DNA from: Umezawaea sp042738955
Lineage (GTDB): Bacteria; Actinomycetota; Actinomycetes; Mycobacteriales; Pseudonocardiaceae
Direction of reading: 5' to 3'
NCBI RefSeq assembly: GCF_042738955.1
Contig: NZ_JBHYHC010000049.1
Span: 1-64,000, forward strand
Length of the DNA: 64,000 nt
Shown: one piece after another, positions 60,616 through 64,000 of the stretch
Layout of the letters: each line of letters opens with the position of its first letter
Position numbering within the stretch: the stretch's first letter is position 1
Notes under the pieces: generated by a model
Told to the model about the DNA's origin: nothing
What the model saw: only the letters and a program-made list of their open reading frames with translations
Databases searched by the model: none
Translations under genes and position numbers: made by a program

Positions 60616-60692
60616 CGCGGCGGCTCGACGAGCAGGGGTGAGCGGGACATGGAACGGCCTCCTCGGGCAGGGGTGAGGGGTGCGACCACGGA

Positions 60693-60717
60693 TTACCCGG
60701 TGAACTTAACCGCGTAA
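60693..60717. promoter_or_regulatory. Pair of LacI-like boxes before the mannanase operon
   Basis: TTACCCGGTGAA (60693-60704) and TTAACCGCGTAA (60706-60717) are adjacent near-palindromes with central CCGG/CGCG. A third related box, TTAACCGCGAAA, lies at 60797-60808. Confidence 0.5.
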
Positions 60718-60796
60718 GCACCTGGACCATAGGAGTGTCATCCAGTGCTGTCAACGATTGTGCGCATTCTTGGCCGGGACAGAGAAGCTTGATTGA

Positions 60797-60808
60797 TTAA
60801 CCGCGAAA
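60797..60808. promoter_or_regulatory. Third LacI-like box
   Basis: TTAACCGCGAAA shares its first nine bases, TTAACCGCG, with the box at 60706. It lies in the middle of the divergent spacer. Confidence 0.45.
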
Positions 60809-60946
60809 GTCGCCAGGGGCGAACGGGCGATCGGCGGCGGCCGTTGCGCCGAACGGCTCCGGGCTCGACGGCGGGGGTCGGGCGGGTCGGCAGTACGGCG
60901 GTTGACGGCTGTGACTCGCATCACCTAGCTTCTTCACCGTGCCGTA

Positions 60947-60962
60947 ATTGAAACGTTTTAAT
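60947..60962. promoter_or_regulatory. LacI-type operator before the rhamnosidase
   Basis: ATTGAAACGTTTTAAT: near-perfect 16-base palindrome around central CG, downstream of the rhamnosidase promoter candidate. The AAACGTTT core is a typical LacI-family target. It differs from the boxes on the mannanase side, suggesting a second regulator. Confidence 0.6.
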
Positions 60963-61013
60963 CGTCAGATCGATGCCTCGAGTCCCCTGCTCTCGACATC
61001 CGCGGAGCCCAGA

Positions 61014-64000
61014 ATGCGACGTGCCCCCAGCACACGACGAGGACCCCTGCGCGTCCTCGTCGCGAGCCTCGCCCTCCTCCTCGTCTCGACCACGCTCGCC
61101 AGCCCGGCGGCGCTCGCCGCCACCCCGGTCAGCCTGGCCAACGCCCACTGGGTCTGGTTCCCGGAGGGCAGTCCCGCCGTCTCGGCCCCGGCGGCCGACC
61201 GGTACCTCCGCCGCGCGTTCACCGTCCCGGCGGGCGCCGTCACGGAGGCCCAGTTCGTCGTCACCGGCGACGACACGGTCGACGTCTGGCTCAACGGCAC
61301 CCCGTTGGCGTCCTCGACGCGCGAGGTCGACGCGTGGACCAAGGCGATCCACGTCGACCTGCGGTCCGCGCTCGTGACCGGCGCGAACACGCTCGCCGTG
61401 GTGGCGCGCAACAGCTCCACCGGCCCGGCGGGCGTGCTGGGCCGGGTCCGGGTGGTCGCCGCGGGCGGCACGGTCGACTTCACCACCGACGGCGCGTGGA
61501 AGGCCTCGCAGACGCCGGCCGAGGGCTGGGAGCAGCCGGGCTTCAACGACGGCGGCTGGCCCGCCGTGGCGGACCTCGGCGCGTACGGCACCGGGCCGTG
61601 GGCGAGCCGGGTCGTCGCCCCCGATCCCTCCGCCGCGTCGCCGTTGAGCGTCGGCAACGGCACCACCGAGCGCAAGGTCGAGCCGCTCGGCGTCGACACC
61701 GCCCGGCCCCGGTTCGGCTGGAAGCTCGACGGCTCCGGCGGCCAGGCGCAGGGCACCTACCAGGTGATCGTCGCGAGCACCGCCGCGCTGGCGAACGCGG
61801 GCACCGGCGACCTCTGGGACAGCGGCTCCGTGGCGAGCGGCCAGTCCGTGGACGTGGTCTACGCCGGCGCGGCGCTGAAGTCGCAGACCCGCTACTTCTG
61901 GCGCGCCAAGGTCTGGGACACCCAGGGCAAGGCGAGCGGCTGGGGCGCGGTGCGGTCCTTCGAGACCGGCCTCCTCGCTCCCGCGTCGGAGTGGCAGGCC
62001 GCCTTCATCGGCCAGCCGGGGAACCCGCAGGGGCTCACTGGCGCGAACTGGATCTGGTACCCCGAGGGCGATCCGGCGGGCGGAGTGCCCGCCGCCACCC
62101 GGTACTTCCGCAAGACCGTCACCCTCGGCGCCGCGCCGACCGTGGCCAGCCTGATCGTCACCGGTGACGACACCGTGGACGTGTGGGTCAACGGCACGCA
62201 GGTCAGCACCTCGCCGCGGGTCGCGGACTCGTGGAAGACGGCGGCCGTCGTCGACGTCGCGAGCCGCCTGCGCGCCGGGGCGAACACGATCGCGCTGTCC
62301 GGCCAGAACACCAGCCAGTCGCCCGCGGGCGTGATCGCCCGGCTCGTCGTGGCCGGGACCGTGGTCGCGAGCACGGACGGGTCCTGGAAGTCCTCGCAGA
62401 CCGCGGCCTCCGGCTGGGAGCAGCCGGGCTTCAACGACTCGTCCTGGCCCGCCGCCCAGGTGGCCGCGGCCTACGGCTCCGGGCCGTGGGGGAGCGGCGT
62501 CGCCGTCCCGCAGACCACGCCGTCCCCGTTGCTGCGCAAGGCGTTCACCGTGGGCAAGCCGGTCGCCTCGGCCCGCCTGTTCACCACCGCGCTCGGCTTG
62601 CAGGAGACCAGGCTCAACGGCGCGAAGGTCGGCGACGACGTGCTCGCGCCCGGCTGGACCGACTACGGGAAGCGCTTGCAGTACAAGGAGTACGACGTGA
62701 CCGGCCGGATCGTCCAGGGGACGAACGCCCTGGGCGCGTGGCTGGGCAACGGCTGGTACGCCGGGACCATCGCCTGGTACGGCGCGGGCAGCTACGGCCC
62801 CAAGCCGTGGTACTCCGCCCAGCTGCGGCTGACGTTCACCGACGGCACCACGCAGGTCGTCGGGACCGACAGCAGCTGGAAGTACACGGCGGGACCGATC
62901 ACCGCCGACGACATGCAGATGGGCGAGCGCTACGACGCCCGCAAGCTGCCCGGCGGCTGGGACGGCGCGGGCTTCGACGACAGCTCGTGGGGCGCGGTCG
63001 GCGTGCGGACCGACGCCGCGCCGAAGCTGGTGTCCCAGGTGGACGAGGGTGTCCGGGTGCAGCAGGACCGCACGCCGATCGCCATCACCCAGCCCAAGCC
63101 CGGTGTGTGGATCTTCGACCTCGGCCAGAACGCCACCGGGTGGAACCGGCTGCGGGTCGCGGGCCCGGCGGGCACCGTGGTGACCATGCGGCACGGCGAG
63201 ATCCTCAACGCCGACGGCACGCTGTACACGACGAACCTGCGCATCGACGGGCTCGGCACGGACACGTACACGTTGTCCGGCAACGGGACGGAGACCTACG
63301 AGCCGCGGTTCACCGTGCACGGCTACCGGTACGTCGAGGTGACCGGGTTCCCCGGCACCCCGACCGCGTCGGCGATCACCGGCCGCACCGCGTGGACCGC
63401 CGCCGCCCAGATCGGCACCCTGACCACGTCCAACCCGATGCTCAACCAGGTGCAGCAGGCGATCCTGTGGGGGCAGCGCTCCAACATGCTGTCGCTGCCG
63501 ACGGACTGCCCGCAGCGCAACGAGCGGCTGGGCTGGACCGGTGACATCGCGGCGTTCGCGGCCACGTCGACGTTCAACATGGACATGTCGTCGTTCCTGA
63601 ACAAGTACGCCGACGACCTCACCGACGCCCAGCACGCGGACGGCGCGTTCACCAACACCGCGCCGGACCTCGGCGCGGGGCAGGGGATCGCGGGCTGGGG
63701 CGACGCGGGCGTGATCGTGCCCTACACCCTGTGGCAGCGGTCCGGCGACCTCCGGGTGGTCGACGAGGCGTACCCGGCGATGGCCCGGTGGATCGAGTAC
63801 CTGCGGTCCACCGCGGACTCGGGCCTGATCCGCGACGACGGCGGGTTCGGCGACTGGCTCAACGTCAACGACGACACGGCCCGCAACCTGATCTCCACGG
63901 CCTACCTCGGGTGGTCCGCGCGGCTCGTGTCGCGGATGGCGCAGGCGACCGGGCGCACGGCGGACGCCGCCAAGTACGCGACGCTGGCCGACCAGGTCGG
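61014..64000 (+). CDS. Secreted GH78 alpha-L-rhamnosidase, 3'-partial
   Basis: Open from ATG 61014 to the window end (over 995 codons). Signal peptide about 1-38 (LLLVSTTLASPAALA). A beta-sandwich at about 40-200 (HWVWFPEGSP, VVTGDDTVDVWLNG) is repeated at about 340-490 (WIWYPEGDPA, VTGDDTVDVWVNG). The rhamnosidase N domain follows (about 500-680, LFTTALGLQETRLNGAKVGD), then the (alpha/alpha)6 catalytic core from about 810 with DCPQRNERLGWTGD, which carries the conserved acidic residues. Releases L-rhamnose from plant glycosides or pectin side chains. Confidence 0.92.
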   Translation, partial: MRRAPSTRRGPLRVLVASLALLLVSTTLASPAALAATPVSLANAHWVWFPEGSPAVSAPAADRYLRRAFTVPAGAVTEAQFVVTGDDTVDVWLNGTPLASSTREVDAWTKAIHVDLRSALVTGANTLAVVARNSSTGPAGVLGRVRVVAAGGTVDFTTDGAWKASQTPAEGWEQPGFNDGGWPAVADLGAYGTGPWASRVVAPDPSAASPLSVGNGTTERKVEPLGVDTARPRFGWKLDGSGGQAQGTYQVIVASTAALANAGTGDLWDSGSVASGQSVDVVYAGAALKSQTRYFWRAKVWDTQGKASGWGAVRSFETGLLAPASEWQAAFIGQPGNPQGLTGANWIWYPEGDPAGGVPAATRYFRKTVTLGAAPTVASLIVTGDDTVDVWVNGTQVSTSPRVADSWKTAAVVDVASRLRAGANTIALSGQNTSQSPAGVIARLVVAGTVVASTDGSWKSSQTAASGWEQPGFNDSSWPAAQVAAAYGSGPWGSGVAVPQTTPSPLLRKAFTVGKPVASARLFTTALGLQETRLNGAKVGDDVLAPGWTDYGKRLQYKEYDVTGRIVQGTNALGAWLGNGWYAGTIAWYGAGSYGPKPWYSAQLRLTFTDGTTQVVGTDSSWKYTAGPITADDMQMGERYDARKLPGGWDGAGFDDSSWGAVGVRTDAAPKLVSQVDEGVRVQQDRTPIAITQPKPGVWIFDLGQNATGWNRLRVAGPAGTVVTMRHGEILNADGTLYTTNLRIDGLGTDTYTLSGNGTETYEPRFTVHGYRYVEVTGFPGTPTASAITGRTAWTAAAQIGTLTTSNPMLNQVQQAILWGQRSNMLSLPTDCPQRNERLGWTGDIAAFAATSTFNMDMSSFLNKYADDLTDAQHADGAFTNTAPDLGAGQGIAGWGDAGVIVPYTLWQRSGDLRVVDEAYPAMARWIEYLRSTADSGLIRDDGGFGDWLNVNDDTARNLISTAYLGWSARLVSRMAQATGRTADAAKYATLADQV

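Larger units (their letters stand above)
60616..61013. promoter_or_regulatory. 398-base divergent spacer between mannanase operon and rhamnosidase
   Basis: No gene is seen. It contains a TTGACG...TAGCTT promoter candidate for the rhamnosidase (60902-60907 and 60926-60931, 18-base spacer) and several LacI-like boxes listed separately. Base composition is more A/T-rich than neighbouring genes. Confidence 0.6.

Noticed and set aside
60921..63635. Minus-strand open frame of about 900 codons opposite the rhamnosidase
   Set aside because: Shadow of GH78; the plus frame has a signal peptide and catalytic motifs.

Overview
The window is chromosomal DNA from a high-GC actinomycete. It has near-uniform G/C third positions, many GTG and TTG starts, GTGA/ATGA stop-start overlaps and several promoters that look leaderless. 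The gene mix (many secreted glycosidases with F5/8 or ricin modules, NarL-type two-component pairs, CHAT/TPR and S8 proteins, an RGCVC-like small protein) fits Pseudonocardiales such as Saccharothrix, Lentzea or Actinosynnema. The order and genus are inferred from gene content only. One scaffold gap (10 N) lies at 26960-26969. I saw no rRNA, tRNA, CRISPR array, transposase or phage gene.

Layout: (1) 1-7.5 kb: a TPR protein, a ClpB-like AAA+ unfoldase without an N-domain, then divergent secreted DUF1996 and clan GH-A/F5-8 proteins, each with an identical LacI-type palindrome just downstream of a candidate promoter. (2) 7.5-14 kb: ordinary genes: NTF2/PadR pair, NarL-type two-component pair, RibD-like reductase, AraC regulator, DUF2306 membrane protein, RGCVC-like protein and an ACT-less threonine ammonia-lyase. 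(3) 14-24.4 kb: a catabolic region (NTF2, cupin, GntR, nitrilase, APC permease, VOC protein, FMN reductase, amidohydrolase, IclR regulator, CaiB-type CoA-transferase, citryl-CoA-lyase-like protein, intradiol dioxygenase). Matching palindromes in front of the amidohydrolase and the CoA-transferase suggest one IclR regulon.

(4) 24.4-28.3 kb: a SulP transporter fused to carbonic anhydrase, a broken GNAT gene at the assembly gap, and two paralogous membrane proteins. (5) 28.3-34.2 kb: a tightly coupled four-gene operon (cytoplasmic S8 peptidase, sigma factor, small unknown protein, TPR-CHAT protease) divergent from a SigC-like sigma factor. The spacer carries four phased GTGGWC boxes. This is the best candidate here for an uncharacterised system. 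(6) 34.2-45.3 kb: MFS + GH88; acyl-CoA dehydrogenase divergent from a long CoA-transferase + AMP-ligase; a zinc/manganese-type ABC transporter; CorA; a secreted serine hydrolase.

(7) 45.4-49.6 kb: a two-component pair divergent from an alkylation-repair operon (ECF sigma, two alkyltransferases, and a conserved unknown protein with an Ada-like Cys motif). (8) 49.6-56.9 kb: SCO6745-like/LysR pair, GNAT, and a sugar operon (ROK kinase, Gfo/Idh/MocA dehydrogenase, isomerase, alpha/beta hydrolase, DeoR regulator) with a 10-bp-phased TTCG array in its divergent promoter. (9) 57-64 kb: two tandem GH26-ricin proteins, one also fused to an esterase, divergent from a GH78 alpha-L-rhamnosidase that runs off the window. 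The spacer has several LacI-like operators. Overall the segment looks like a saprophyte's plant-polysaccharide and aromatic-acid toolkit interleaved with stress and repair operons.
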